Source of the DNA: Sipunculus nudus
Taxonomy: Eukaryota; Annelida; Sipuncula; Golfingiida; Sipunculidae
DNA: 64,000 nt
Direction: 5' to 3'
Assembly (NCBI GenBank): GCA_026874595.1
Contig: CM049312.1
Span: forward strand, 25,537,956-25,601,955
The position numbers and the translations under genes are program-made. Every line of letters starts with the position of its first letter. Within the stretch, counting starts at the first letter, position 1. Positions 11,909 to 22,618 of this stretch are shown piece by piece. The notes beneath the pieces were generated by a model, which worked only from the letters and a program-made list of their open reading frames with translations, did not search any database and had not been told where the DNA came from.

Positions 11909-12580
11909 GAGAGTGAACTCCCGCATGACGACCACCCCGTTAACACGACCACCCCCCTACCACGACCACGTTTCTTGATCCAAGAATAGTCTTATAGAAA
12001 TCGTCTTATAAAAAACCTCGGTAACACGACCACCCCGCTATCGCGACCTATACGACCACCTTTTTCTGGTCCAAACCTTCAGATGAGCCCCCGAATCACG
12101 ACCACTGGCCCTCGGCGTCCGCGGCCCGTTGAGCAGATGACACGCTCATCGCACAGCTTGGACTTAGATAATAGCCCGTAATTAATTAGCCGTATCACGA
12201 GCACTGGCTCGTGGCGACCGCGGCCCGTTGAGCAGGTGACCCGCTCATCGCTAAGCTTAGACTTAGATAAATCTAAGTCCGTGATTAATTAGCCGAGCAC
12301 GTGAGAAATCCCTCTTTCATCTGCCAACCCATATTTAGGCTTGTATTATATATAATACCTGTATATTATATAAAATGCATATTCATGTTGGTTAATTATA
12401 TTTCTTTATATTTTATATTTTAAATTAAATAGGGACAAAATCTTAAAATTTATTTGCACCTTAATCAAAAATTTATCGCCTGCGTTAATATTGGCAGACT
12501 AATGTTCAAGCATCCCGCTAACACGACCACCCCGCTAACACTGTTCCCGCAAGTGGTCGCGTTAGCGTTTTTTGTTACTG
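11909..12580. mobile_element. Pogo/Tigger-like non-autonomous element, copy 1
   Basis: The right end reads GGTCGCGTTAGCG...GTTACTG directly before a TA, and the left end is a GTGAACTCCCGCATGACGACC sequence after a TA. The ends therefore form imperfect inverted repeats of the form CAGT-AA-CCCGCTAACACGACCAC, as in pogo-group elements. CACGACCACCCCGCTA-type words recur through both flanks. Inside is a direct repeat of about 95 bp (starting near 12113 and 12208), each unit holding GCGACCGCGGCCCGTTGAGC and ATTAATTAGCCG. There is no transposase frame. The same interior occurs at 48844-49636. Confidence 0.65.
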
Positions 12581-14468
12581 TATATATATGTGTGTGCGTG
12601 TGTGTATATGTGTATGTATGTATAACAAAATAAGGATACTAATAAAATTATATAAAACATGTTTCATCGACTGATCACGGGTTTCTGGAACATTTGTAGC
12701 TATGGTTGTCATGAAAACCGGAGAACCCCCCCCCCCCCCTCAATCGTACTTCTATCTTGAACTATCAGCCACTTAAACATGCTATGAAAACTTAATTTCC
12801 AAGCACCATTTCCGAAAAAATACCACAAACAGTTCTAGTGACATATATATCCCATCACCATTACTGAAGCATTTCTGTTGTCAGATGACGGAAAACTTTT
12901 TTTGATGAGTCAGCTTAAGAAGAAACGATTTGGTGTTTTGGTGGTACTGTTGTGACAGCTATCTGTATGTGCGTGTGTGTGTGTACGTCAGACCTCCAAA
13001 CCAGATAGACTACGCCGCCAAACTAAACTTTGACACGTTTTCTCCCCCCCCCCCCCAAATGGCCTTCTAACAAATGATTATGCGCGTGCATGTCAGTGAC
13101 ATTTATGAGAAGGTGGCACATACTGCCCATAGTAAAACACATCATAGGTTGACTTGCGATCTCGTGTTTAGCACATGTATTGGTTAAGCTGAATGAATTA
13201 AAAAACGATTTACAAGAGTAACCGTTATATTTATGGAGACAAAGAATTACGATTAAATTTACATATTTTACTTGCATATATAATTTCTGGCCACCTGTAA
13301 GGTCTAACTGGCTTGCTTAAGCAGATGAAAAAAAGTAAGCTAAAATTTCAAATAAGTTTTGGTTAGTCTTGATACAAAATGTGATAATTCAAATAAATCG
13401 TGCCATTATGTATGGTAGACAGCACTTTGATCTTTTATAATTCAAGACCAACCTTTCGTATAATCCTGTTAGCTCACCAAATGAGACACCATAGACTGAT
13501 TTATTTCGCTACCATGTAATAAGAAAAGGCCATCCTTTACTTTTAAGTATTTTTTTCAGGAAGATTCTGAGTTCAGATGAACTGTATGTACTTTGGGCAC
13601 CACTATGAATCAGTGGTACAAGCCCAGTACAAGCCTAATAAGGGTTCTGAATTTTGAAATTATCCTTAGAATGGTATAAGGAATTATAATACACATGGAT
13701 ATACTAACCATAGCATATTTAAGTAGAAATAAGTATGCTATGGCATGCAAGCCTCCACGTGTGTGTGTGGGGGGGGGGGGGTGATGCTGACAAGGCTTTG
13801 TTTGTATTCACATATTCGGCCCATATTCACAGGTTCATTCGTGTATAATTATAAGGGAGAATATATTTGTGAAAATACTCCTGTGACGTTCCTGATTCGG
13901 GATTATGTGAAATCAAGATTCCCAAAATTCCTGATTGCGTGAGTTGTTGTAATCAATCACACAAAACACACATATACACGAACGGGAATGAACATATACC
14001 TCCTGGCGGGGATAACTGTAATTCATATGTGTATACTTATCATAACTTTTTCAATAAACGTACATGGATTATGTTTTGGCCATATATAAACTTATAAACA
14101 ACCGGGTTAAGCGACTCCTCGCCATATATTCCGAATAAATCAACTGCAAATCGATTAAAACGTAGCAAATGCAAAATATTGAATGGGAACGCTTGAAAGG
14201 TAAGGTTTGATTGATATATTTGATAATTGACATTGATGGATGTTATTGAAATTTTTAAGCTACAATTATAGATATTTTAAATCATTAAATGGACAAGTAG
14301 GATTGCTTTTGAATATCAATTAGAAAATAAAATGTATACATATTTGTATAACAGACAAGCTCCGTTTGATGACTGGTAAAAGTGTTTGATCCACATGAGT
14401 CACATAAAAAAAGCGAAACTCGACACTGATTACACTTTATTCTCAGAGTTGCCTGAGCAACATCCAAT
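12581..14468. other. Intergenic, no gene seen
   Basis: Holds GT-rich stretches (about 12581-12615 and 12969-12984), poly-C runs at about 12726-12739 and 13044-13056, and a 13-G run at about 13769-13781. Short open frames crossing these tracts are not credible genes. Confidence 0.5.
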
Positions 14469-14764
14469 GTAGCCCCAGTCTGTATACACACAGCAACATT
14501 CAGGGTATCTGCAGTCTGTATACACACCGCTACACACAGAGTAGCTCCAGTCTGTATACACACAGCCACACTCGGTGTAGCTCAAGTCTGTAAACACAGC
14601 CTGACACATAGTAACTCCAGTCTGTATACATAGCCACACACATAGTAGCTCCAGTCTGTATACGCACAGTAACACTCAGGGTAGCTCCAGTCTATACACA
14701 CACATCCACACTCAGTGTAGCTCCAGTCTGTATACCCACAGCCACACACAGTGTAGCTCCAGTC
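14469..14764. repeat. Minisatellite, unit 34-36 bp, about 8 copies
   Basis: The unit approximates GTAGCTCCAGTCTGTATACA followed by CACAGCCACACTCAGT. There are eight imperfect copies and a final partial one ending at CCAGTC. Because 36 is a multiple of three, the - strand stays open and reads as a 12-residue repeat (core YTDWSY or CIQTGATL depending on frame). I regard this as a by-product of the repeat rather than a gene. Confidence 0.92.
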
Positions 14765-14838
14765 AAACTGTATTCTTGCGACAGCCGCCTGATTACACGA
14801 AAACGTCCGCTTTAGTATGTCTGTTTCGGGGCCGGTGA

Positions 14839-15047
14839 AATCAGACCAACGAGTGCGCTTGTCGCAGGTTGAAAATTTGAAGATGGATGCACAATGCGAT
14901 ACCACGCTCTCATTGGTCCAATAATAATTTTTTGCTCAGTGCTCATCCTGGTGGTCATGCCCAGAGAACCTTGCCATACAAAACTGAGGTTAAAACAAAA
15001 AGGAGACTTTGGAGGACTGCAGTTTGTAACCGCTGCCAGAGGAGCGA
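14839..15047. mobile_element. Foldback family, copy A (half element)
   Basis: Shares ATGCACAATGCGATACCACG, TGGTGGTCATGCCCAGAGAA and CCTTGCCATACAAA with copies at 29012-29375 and 53085-53434. Only one arm of the palindrome is evident here. Overlapping open frames on both strands are by-products. Confidence 0.65.
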
Positions 15048-15761
15048 AAATGACTTGCTGCATTCACGTTTGTTAACGGAACAATTTACCATATAACGAA
15101 CAGGTAACACACTATTTGAATGGTTTGGCAGATATGGACTGTATATATGAGCATCAACTTTGTTAAATCATTTTCAACACATGTTAGGTGCCTGTACATA
15201 CGTTGATCAGAATGTATTCTTTGGTTATACTGTTATATGCCTATATTTATGTCTGAACCTTGATGTCACAAACCATAAACAATAATCAGAGAGAAGACAA
15301 CTAATAGCTGTTTTATTGTGTTTGGTTGAGTGCTAAGTTAATATGACTCTCAGCATATTCACTCGATTAGCTATGAACCAATTTTCCTTAAAACTTAGGG
15401 TGGGGTAACCGTGGGTGCTTGAGCACTGATCCGGCAAAACTACAGCTGGAGTTTATTACTGACCAAGAATCACGGGAGAAGTAATAGGACTGCCAACGTA
15501 CTACTTACGAAACCGAAGCAGCTGAAAGGCTCTGAGTGAACAACGCGAGGTCTTAAAGCAGATAAACAGATGACTTCCATTATTAGAACTCTTTTTCTCT
15601 TTTTATTTTATAATATAATATTACTACTTTTCAATAATTGTTTTCCTCAAGCATAGTTATTAAATAAAAATAAATAAAGAAGTTTAAAAATCTTAAATTT
15701 AGATAAAATTGCTCTGACAAACTAACCCCTGTTGCATGCGACCACTATAAGATACATTGCT
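15048..15761. other. Intergenic, no gene seen
   Basis: Lies between the foldback copy and the 3' end of the FkbM gene. AT-rich, with no recognisable feature. Confidence 0.4.
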
Positions 15762-15767
15762 TTTATT
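15762..15767 (-). terminator. Polyadenylation signal AATAAA of the FkbM gene
   Basis: TTTATT on the + strand (AATAAA on the - strand) lies about 110 bases past the stop codon at 15877. Position and motif suit a 3'-end signal. No transcript evidence is available. Confidence 0.45.
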
Positions 15768-15876
15768 ATTTTGCACACATGTCAAGCACACCTAATATAG
15801 CATTGTTTCTACTTACTCAATAAAATAAATCGTGATCACGACAAACAGAGATGCGTCGTCTCTGATTACCGCGCCT

Positions 15877-16583
15877 TCATGCTTTATTCACGGAATAATT
15901 TTCATGAGATCTGTTTTGACCGAAAATGTTTATATTCTCATATAATGTGTTTTGTTGACATCCTTCATTTTGCCCTCTATTAACTATTCTGAAACCCTTT
16001 TTCCTAAAGAAGTCATGTATAGAATTAATCCATTTTTTAGGACCTTGGGTTTCTACTAAAAACACCTTTACTGGTATCGTCCAGTCCATTGTCTCGAGAA
16101 CTACCATTTCCGAGCCCTCCACATCAAGGCTGAAGAAATCAATGCGTGTTATCCCAGCCTCGCTAAGCAGCCTTCCCATCGGCATACAAGGCACTTCCAC
16201 GTTTTTATCAAGCTTTATATTCCAATGTTTAATTTGTTCTTCGCCCAAAAGCTCAATTCTTCCTCCGATCCCGATGACAGCATCTTTTGTAAATTTGACT
16301 TTCTTGACCCCTTCTTCACATATTGCCATGGTTCTAACAATCGACCTTGGTCGATTAAGCTTTAAGTTTTTATAGTGTTTCGGATCACCTTCAATTAGTA
16401 CTCCCGTCCACCCTAAGTAATCTTCAAAAAACTTTGTATTTGAGAAAAACACACCATCGATAGCGCCGATCTCTACATACGTACCGTTGCATACTATCGG
16501 CTTGGAGAAGTAGCGTTCAAATATTCTGAGGTCTTCACAACATTCTCCGGTACAACCAGTTTTCTTTTTGTCCAGTTTGCACT
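15877..16583 (-). CDS. FkbM exon 4: catalytic domain
   Basis: A 707-nt terminal exon holding the whole methyltransferase domain. The acceptor TTTTATGCAG is read on the - strand and the stop is TGA at 15877-15879. The frame extends upstream of the first internal start (GTG at 16452) to the acceptor without stops and includes NGTYVEIGAIDG, so the SAM-binding motif is complete. Confidence 0.9.
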
Positions 16584-19500
16584 CTGCATAAAATCAAACA
16601 AAAGTATTATTAAAAGCAGCCTATACTGATATTACACATTTAATAACCAAACATAATCCCTAGAACCTTTTATGAAATTAGGCCAAATAAGGCCGATATT
16701 ACAGCGCATATGATGTTCGTATTGTTTATATAAACATGCTTATATTATTTTCTAGGCTTACCAAAATAAAACAAATTCAAAAAGGGTATCAGATAAGCAA
16801 GGATGGCGTTTTGCAACAAGTATCCTTTCAACCTCCTCTAATAAGAAACCTACCAACTTAGGTTACATGTCTTTTTTTTTGTGAACACTGGTGTGTTTAC
16901 AAGCAGGTTGTTTGTACAGAAATTTATACATCCTTCACAGAGGCGATATAAGCACTTTTCTTAACAGGAATTATCCTTAGACCCTCAGAGATTCCCAGAA
17001 ATCACGTTTTCCTTTTTAAAAAGTAGATGAGATGGTGGATTTTAGGAAATATCAAGCAATATGGTTGAAACTGTACTCAGTTTAAATCGCTCTGGTAAAG
17101 CACATAACAGCTGTAGCTAGGTTTTCATAACGCACCATTAGGTCATTCTTTAATGTAGCCTACACTTTTCCCCCTCAACAGATTTCATCAGACTGACCCT
17201 TTGTTACTTTTTCAGCCTAGGAGGTGTTCAGGGAAAGAACAGTTTGTGCCAAGCTGCTTCATGTCGTTGTGATTCATGTTAGTCCTGTTTACTAACATTC
17301 TACACATAGAAGGTCTAACTATGAATATCAAGTATAAACCTCCTGTATAAATTCATTTACACGGCACGCTTTTACGCCGAAATCCAGTTATTGCGCCCGG
17401 GAATAGTGCATAACAATAATTAAAAGTCAGTGGGGAACAAATAGAGCATGCATTGCCAACACATTCCAAATATAACCGTTATAAAGATTATTATCGTCTA
17501 TTTGGTTAAAAAAATTCGTAAAACTTGAGGGGGGGGGGGCTATATTGCGGCGCGATGTCGTTTGGTAATGAACGTGGTTTTGGTTTGACGTTCGGGTCCA
17601 TGAGGTCTTCCATGTTTTTATACAGTGGTTGATCGAGGAATCTAGGTCAATGTCAGGACCACTGAAGTACCGTGCCGGGTGAATAAGTATTTGCAGGGTC
17701 ATATTATCTGCCTCACCAGATCTAGTCTAGGACTGAACGCTGACGTGCCTGAGTGTTAGGGGCGGAGTGGTTGTAAGACCTGTTTAGGTTCGGTTCTGGG
17801 CTACAACAGATCTTGACCCTGTGCAGAGGTTGACGTACTTATGTGTTATTAAGTGTTATTAAACCATTTCGGTAATGAGCGCTGAAGGTGTACAGTAAAA
17901 GAAATATCTAAGTACAAATAATACCTGGACTTTTGACTGTGGTCATTGTTCTCTGATTGTCCTTCGCCGGATCAGTTGGTACCGCATTTCTATCTGTATC
18001 ACAAAAATTAGCATATACTGATAACTAGGATAAGCCTTTTCATTCAATATATACTTATGTCACATGATGAATTTTGATACATTGCATGCCTATATAAACG
18101 TATACCTAATAATTCGTTTATAAATATATAGTAAATATTTAAGAATAAATACGTTTTAAATAAGTTAAAGTGGCATTTTTCATAAATGAGCATGATTTTT
18201 CATTGCAAGGCCATGTTATGGTATTTTTTTATATATAAAACGTGAATGGATGAAAGCATGCAGACTCAGGGGCGTATTTTTTAAAGGATATTTACAATTC
18301 GGGGTTGCAACAAAACGACGCCACTAGCTCCTCTGTGTTTGAGGCGCTAATGAAAGAAAATAATGTCGATGATTTGTTATTATTTTAATTTGTTCACGGG
18401 TCATCCAGTTGATCACACATGACACATTATTATACTTATTATAACGTTAAACGATTTTAGTCATAAATAAATGTGTTGATTAAGTGTTGATTATAGAGCC
18501 AGTTCACATACCAGGCATGTTGCTCATACATGGAATGTGGCGTTTTCTCATTAATATATTATGGTATCTTCCAATATTTTCGTCAAGAGCCAATGCATAT
18601 TTCTGCTCCGAACAGAGCCATGAATTAAACAGCGCACACGCCATCTGGTGGCCGTACCGCACACCTTCATAAATCAAGATTGTTCAAACCTTCAACCGGT
18701 GTTTCTTCTGTTTTTCAATCTTCAGGTATCATGTCACACATTCTCAAGTTCGGACATGGTCAGGCAGTGTGTTATGGTAACAAAGTATAAATCAGGTGGA
18801 GTTTGCCAGGATGGTTTCGCTCGAAAGTTGTGTGTTAAGTTAAAAAGGAACCAATAGCGTACGATAATACACATACAATGCAAAGGGTTATGTGCCTTTA
18901 ACTCATTCGGAACTTGGGGCTCAGTATTTCAAATATAAGAAATCTCAAGAATAAAGCTTACCTAGTCTTTTGCCTGTACTTGATGTTCTCTGACTGGCCT
19001 CCGCCGTATCAGCTGGGGATGCATTTCTATCTGTATTACAAACATGATCATATACTGATTTCCTATGTAGACGATATTTCAAGACGGTTCAGTGGAACCA
19101 CATCTTGGCTCGTACAATTGCCTGATGCCTAAATCTATTCAAAATACACAACGTATAATTATGTGTAAATTTTGATCTTATTTGTGTAAAATTAATGAAG
19201 TATATTCAAACGAAACCGGCCAGTCGATGGTAATATTAATTGGTCCCCACATCAGTCATCACAGTATTATATTTATATTATTATCTTATTTCATATGCAA
19301 GAAAAACTATACCAGAAAGGCTATACTATTACTTTTCCGGATAACTGAATAAATTAATTGTAATGTGATTAAAAAGGTCAAGCTAACCTTTATTTGTCAC
19401 GACACTGGACAAAGCATCTATGATTCTCCTGGAATCCCTTTGAGCTCCAGTGCTATAAATGTTCTTTATTCTGGAAGAACCTGTGTCCCATTTAGTATTT

Positions 19501-19616
19501 ATTCGATCCAACAGTTGGTCGTTCTTTACGACGATTATGCCGCATATTCCCACCAAAAGAAAAAATATGACACTTGCCCACTTAGTTGGATATTTGCTTG
19601 GCAGTCTCAAGTTCAT
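15877..19616 (-). CDS. FkbM-family methyltransferase, type II membrane protein, four exons
   Basis: The coding exons on the - strand are 19616-19388, 19030-18962, 17993-17925 and 16583-15877. They total 1074 nt, or 357 residues, and all introns are phase 1. Residues 13-30 (WASVIFFLLVGICGIIVV) form a signal anchor after a short basic cytoplasmic end, so the rest should be lumenal. Residues 31-122 are a polar stalk. From about 140 comes the FkbM/class I SAM-dependent methyltransferase fold: VEIGAIDG (motif I, 159-166), a GWTGVLIEGDP strand with its acidic residue (about 180-190), and IDFFSLDVEGSE (270-281), a hallmark of the family. FkbM enzymes O-methylate sugars or related hydroxyls, but the animal substrate is unknown. 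A CxxxCC cluster (133-138) before the domain may form disulphides. Stalk exons 2 and 3 are duplicates of one another. The next upstream in-frame ATG (19700) would precede a TTTTCAG acceptor-like site, so the start at 19616 is preferred. Confidence 0.87.
17925..17993 (-). CDS. FkbM exon 3: stalk repeat
   Basis: 69 nt, phase 1-1, encoding DRNAVPTDPAKDNQRT followed by seven more residues. About 52 of 69 bases match exon 2 without gaps. Confidence 0.75.
18962..19030 (-). CDS. FkbM exon 2: stalk repeat
   Basis: 69 nt, phase 1-1, encoding DRNASPADTAEASQRT and seven more residues, rich in Ser, Thr and Ala. The intron end just upstream (ATCAGTATATG...AATACAG) is nearly the same as that before exon 3, so the duplication included intron sequence. 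Confidence 0.75.
   Translation of the reverse strand: MEMHPQLIRRRPVREHQVQAKD
19388..19616 (-). CDS. FkbM exon 1: signal anchor
   Basis: 76 codons plus one base, with donor GTTAGC. It encodes the cytoplasmic end, the transmembrane helix and a basic, polar first part of the stalk. A TTTTCAG lies just upstream of the chosen ATG, suggesting a separate 5' UTR exon. Confidence 0.75.
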
Positions 19617-20468
19617 CGTTATGTTTTTTTTACTGAAAATAAAAACACGTTGTTTTATGATAATTATACATGTTGGTCCTAATTCTCTCAGGAATGTCAT
19701 GTTTTTAATAGAAATCTTAAGAAATGAAAGTATTTCCCTAAATAATCGGAAATTTTTACCAAGATTTACTGAAGTAATTCAGGAGATGAATACAGATGAA
19801 TTTCTGGTCCAAAGAATCACGGGATACTTCAATAACTTTGTGTAATAGAGAGGTGTAGATGGTATTGGATGTATGGGTGGGTTTCTATTTAAGTGATTAC
19901 ACTGTTAACCATGATTTGCTCTATGTGAACAGAATTACTTATCAAGCAGTTGATCTCACACATAATATTGGTTTCCCAGATTTCTCTTCTGGATCAGTCT
20001 GGCCCATAAATGCAACGGATATTAATTTACAAGGACACAAGAAAAAAATTCCAAGGCAACTAGGGTGTGTACAACCGTTTGAATCTTAATAACTTCTACT
20101 TTTAAGATGTTGCCAAACAAGACGAAAGATGCCTTCTAAAGATGACCTATAATGGAAGCACACGACGAGGTAAACCTTAACAATACCAATCGCTGAATAC
20201 TTTAGCCTCCTGGGTGATGTTAAAACAGCGGCTTCATATTAATATAGTTCAGTACAAAAGTCGGGAAAGTGATTTTAGTATAATTTTTTATATTATGTTG
20301 AAAATAAAGGTACCTTACGGATACATACCATTTTCGAAAATACTAATAAAATATGAGACATCAAAGAGATAAGCATCCGTTTTTTGGAGAATGATTTTAA
20401 AATTAACAAAAATTATATTGGTTGGTTAATTAATATTAATGAATTTATAAATTTATAACATCTTCAGG

Positions 20469-20472
<4 letters not shown>
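19617..20472. other. Upstream of the FkbM gene, no further gene seen
   Basis: Should contain the 5' UTR exon or exons and promoter of the FkbM gene. Several open frames overlap here on the + strand, including 19859-20089, but none has a recognisable domain or convincing composition. Confidence 0.35.

Positions 20473-20528
<56 letters not shown>
20473..20528. repeat. (TA)n microsatellite
   Basis: Uninterrupted TA array directly abutting the left arm of the hairpin at 20524-20598. A second array starts at 20633. Confidence 0.95.
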
Positions 20529-20530
<2 letters not shown>

Positions 20531-20598
20531 AAAGGGTATACACAGAAAAGTGGTTCACAGCCAGTGAACCACTTTTCTGTGTATACCTTTTCCATATA
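20524..20598. repeat. Near-perfect 35-bp inverted repeat (hairpin)
   Basis: The left arm 20524-20558 and right arm 20564-20598 pair with a single mismatch (GGG opposite the TTTCC position), separated by AGCCA. The arms contain GTATACACAGAAAAGTGG and its complement. The structure lies between two TA arrays, a typical foldback/MITE setting. A hairpin transcript is possible but not shown. Confidence 0.9.
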
Positions 20599-20630
20599 TA
20601 AAACAATGAACCAGCATGGCTATTCATACA

Positions 20631-20632
<2 letters not shown>

Positions 20633-20678
<46 letters not shown>

Positions 20679-20679
20679 C
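20633..20679. repeat. (TA)n microsatellite
   Basis: A TA array with one TG interruption. Confidence 0.93.
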
Positions 20680-22240
20680 ATAAATGGTAATTTACCATCG
20701 TGCTATTACTCCGTGTTCCACGCCGTATCAATAGTATCGGCACCAAGGCTATCTTCAGATAACTGACGCTCGTGGGGGACCTATCTATTACTGTTACTTT
20801 GTCTTCACACGGGTCGGTAGCTTCATGAAGCTGACGACCTAAGAACTTCGTAACAGCCCGAACTGTGCACAGCAAGCACAGCAAGAACGATAAATCGATA
20901 AACGCGGGGACTTAGCAAAATCACACTTTTCAGATTTGTAATTGTTCCTTGGAGCTAAGTTATATATACATTTCCAGTGCATTTGTTATGTCTAAAAGTA
21001 TTCTCATGTATGCAGTGGTTAAATCATACCAAGAAGTTATACTGATATAACGTAAATTATGTGCATCATATGTCCCATCCTTTGATCCAATAGCCGCATA
21101 GTACACCCCATCATAAACATCTTTAATAAAGAGATATTAATTATTTTTATAACTGAAAATAAAAATCATACAGTATGACAATGACGTTTCTATCTCAGTT
21201 ATAACTAAACGTCGTGTAGAACCGTATTCAACGTCTAACCTTTGAACATCGGTTTAAGAACTGCCTTTGTTTTAGGGAAAAACAATTTTGAACCGCTCCA
21301 AATATAAATATTCTGTTTGTGTAGTCTGATGTGGTCACTAACTAATCAACCCTCCGACCCCCTACCCCCCACACCCCTACCCCCCAACAGGAGCGCCACT
21401 AGGGTACCCTTAACAACGGTAAGGTGAATCGAAATTATACTGGACACTTCAATCTGGCACATAATATAGCAGATATGAATCAAATCGTTCTGAATATAAC
21501 GAGAAGAAAGGTTATTTTTTTAAATTGAAATTTTTTTTTCAGCTGTCTTTTAGAGTAGGTGGTTATTATGGTAGTTGTTAAGAAATATCCCTGTAAAAGT
21601 CCTGGCGGTTCAATATCTTCCGGGGATACCCAAACTCATAATATTGTATAAGATGTGTAACTAACATTCATATTTTCATCATGAATCCTTCCTTGAAATA
21701 AACCACTCGAGCCACACCCATTTACTTTCCCTTTTCCTTAGATACAAGTCAGCGTGACAACTAAAGTTTTATTCAAGAATAAGCAGTACATATTTCATAG
21801 GCCCCTAATCACTACACGTGGCGCCATCTACAAGCGAACATCATATAGCAATCGATCAGTATTTCTGCTAAATTTTTTAATGAGTGTTGCAGCGATAAAA
21901 GGAAACCGTTAAAAGAAAATGATATTTTGATCATGCGATCGGCCGACTTTGGGAAACATCAGTATGAAAATATATCCATTCAAGTCAGTATACTCAACTT
22001 ATTTATATTCAATGACGTATTTTTGATTTAGCAATTAAAGGGATCCTTTTTATTTGAAGGATACAGTGTTGTTTTTTTCTTTATTAACTTAATATTGGAA
22101 ACAAGAAATTTTAGTTGAACAGAAGTGATGCCATCTGCATGATATAAAATGATATATTAGTCATGTAATCAATATGTCTGCCAAAATTTGTAATGATTGA
22201 TGTAGTGATTCGTGAGAGGAAAGGATGGAGATTTTGCACC
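20680..22240. other. Intergenic, no gene seen
   Basis: A slightly GC-richer block at about 20690-20890 gives a - strand open frame running into the TA array. I do not recognise it, and it may be a transposon remnant. The remainder is AT-rich, with a C/A-rich stretch near 21355-21390. Confidence 0.4.
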
Positions 22241-22432
22241 TTATGTGTAATCATTTGTTACTGGCTGTGTAACCCATACAGGAGTATCCAGCTTGGTTTC
22301 CCTAAATAAACAAGTCCAGTTGGTGAAAAGAAATCGTCTATATAAAATATATTTAGGACAACTAAGAAGAAAATGCCGGGCGTTCTCATCTTTCTCTTTA
22401 CACTGACATAAAGGAGTAACAATCATTCCCAT
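22241..22432 (-). pseudogene. LINE-like retrotransposon C-terminal fragment
   Basis: Encodes a C-x-C...DENARHFLLSCPKY...R-x-FLF pattern, the Cys-His tail seen after the reverse transcriptase domain of several non-LTR retrotransposon groups. Only about 60 residues remain and no reverse transcriptase domain adjoins it. The call rests on the motif alone. Confidence 0.5.
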
Positions 22433-22618
22433 TAAAAATAGGTATTGATTTAAGCAATGATTCTACGGATCAAACATAGATGCCGGGCAGCTTTTGGGCA
22501 CGTTTGTGCCCATGGTGTAAAAAAAACCCTCCCAAGCAAAAGCAAGCATTGTATTTTGGGACTTCAAAGGGACAACATCATGAATGCCTAGGATGAACAA
22601 GATTTTTTCTTTGCCTTT

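Noticed and set aside
14469-14764. CRISPR-like regular repeats
   Set aside because: Units are contiguous without unique spacers and the sequence is eukaryotic. It is a minisatellite.
14285-14905. Overlapping long - strand open frames with YTDWSY repeats
   Set aside because: They arise from the 36-bp minisatellite, whose unit is a multiple of three. The different frames are equally open, which is expected for a repeat and not for a gene.
14887-15096. + strand open frames with IIIFCSVLILVVMPREP
   Set aside because: They lie inside foldback copy A and have no counterpart frames in copies B and C.
19388-19700. Upstream ATG at 19700 as the start of the FkbM protein
   Set aside because: It would add a hydrophobic 28-residue extension before the signal anchor, and a TTTTCAG acceptor-like site falls within it. 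The ATG at 19616 gives a standard type II layout.
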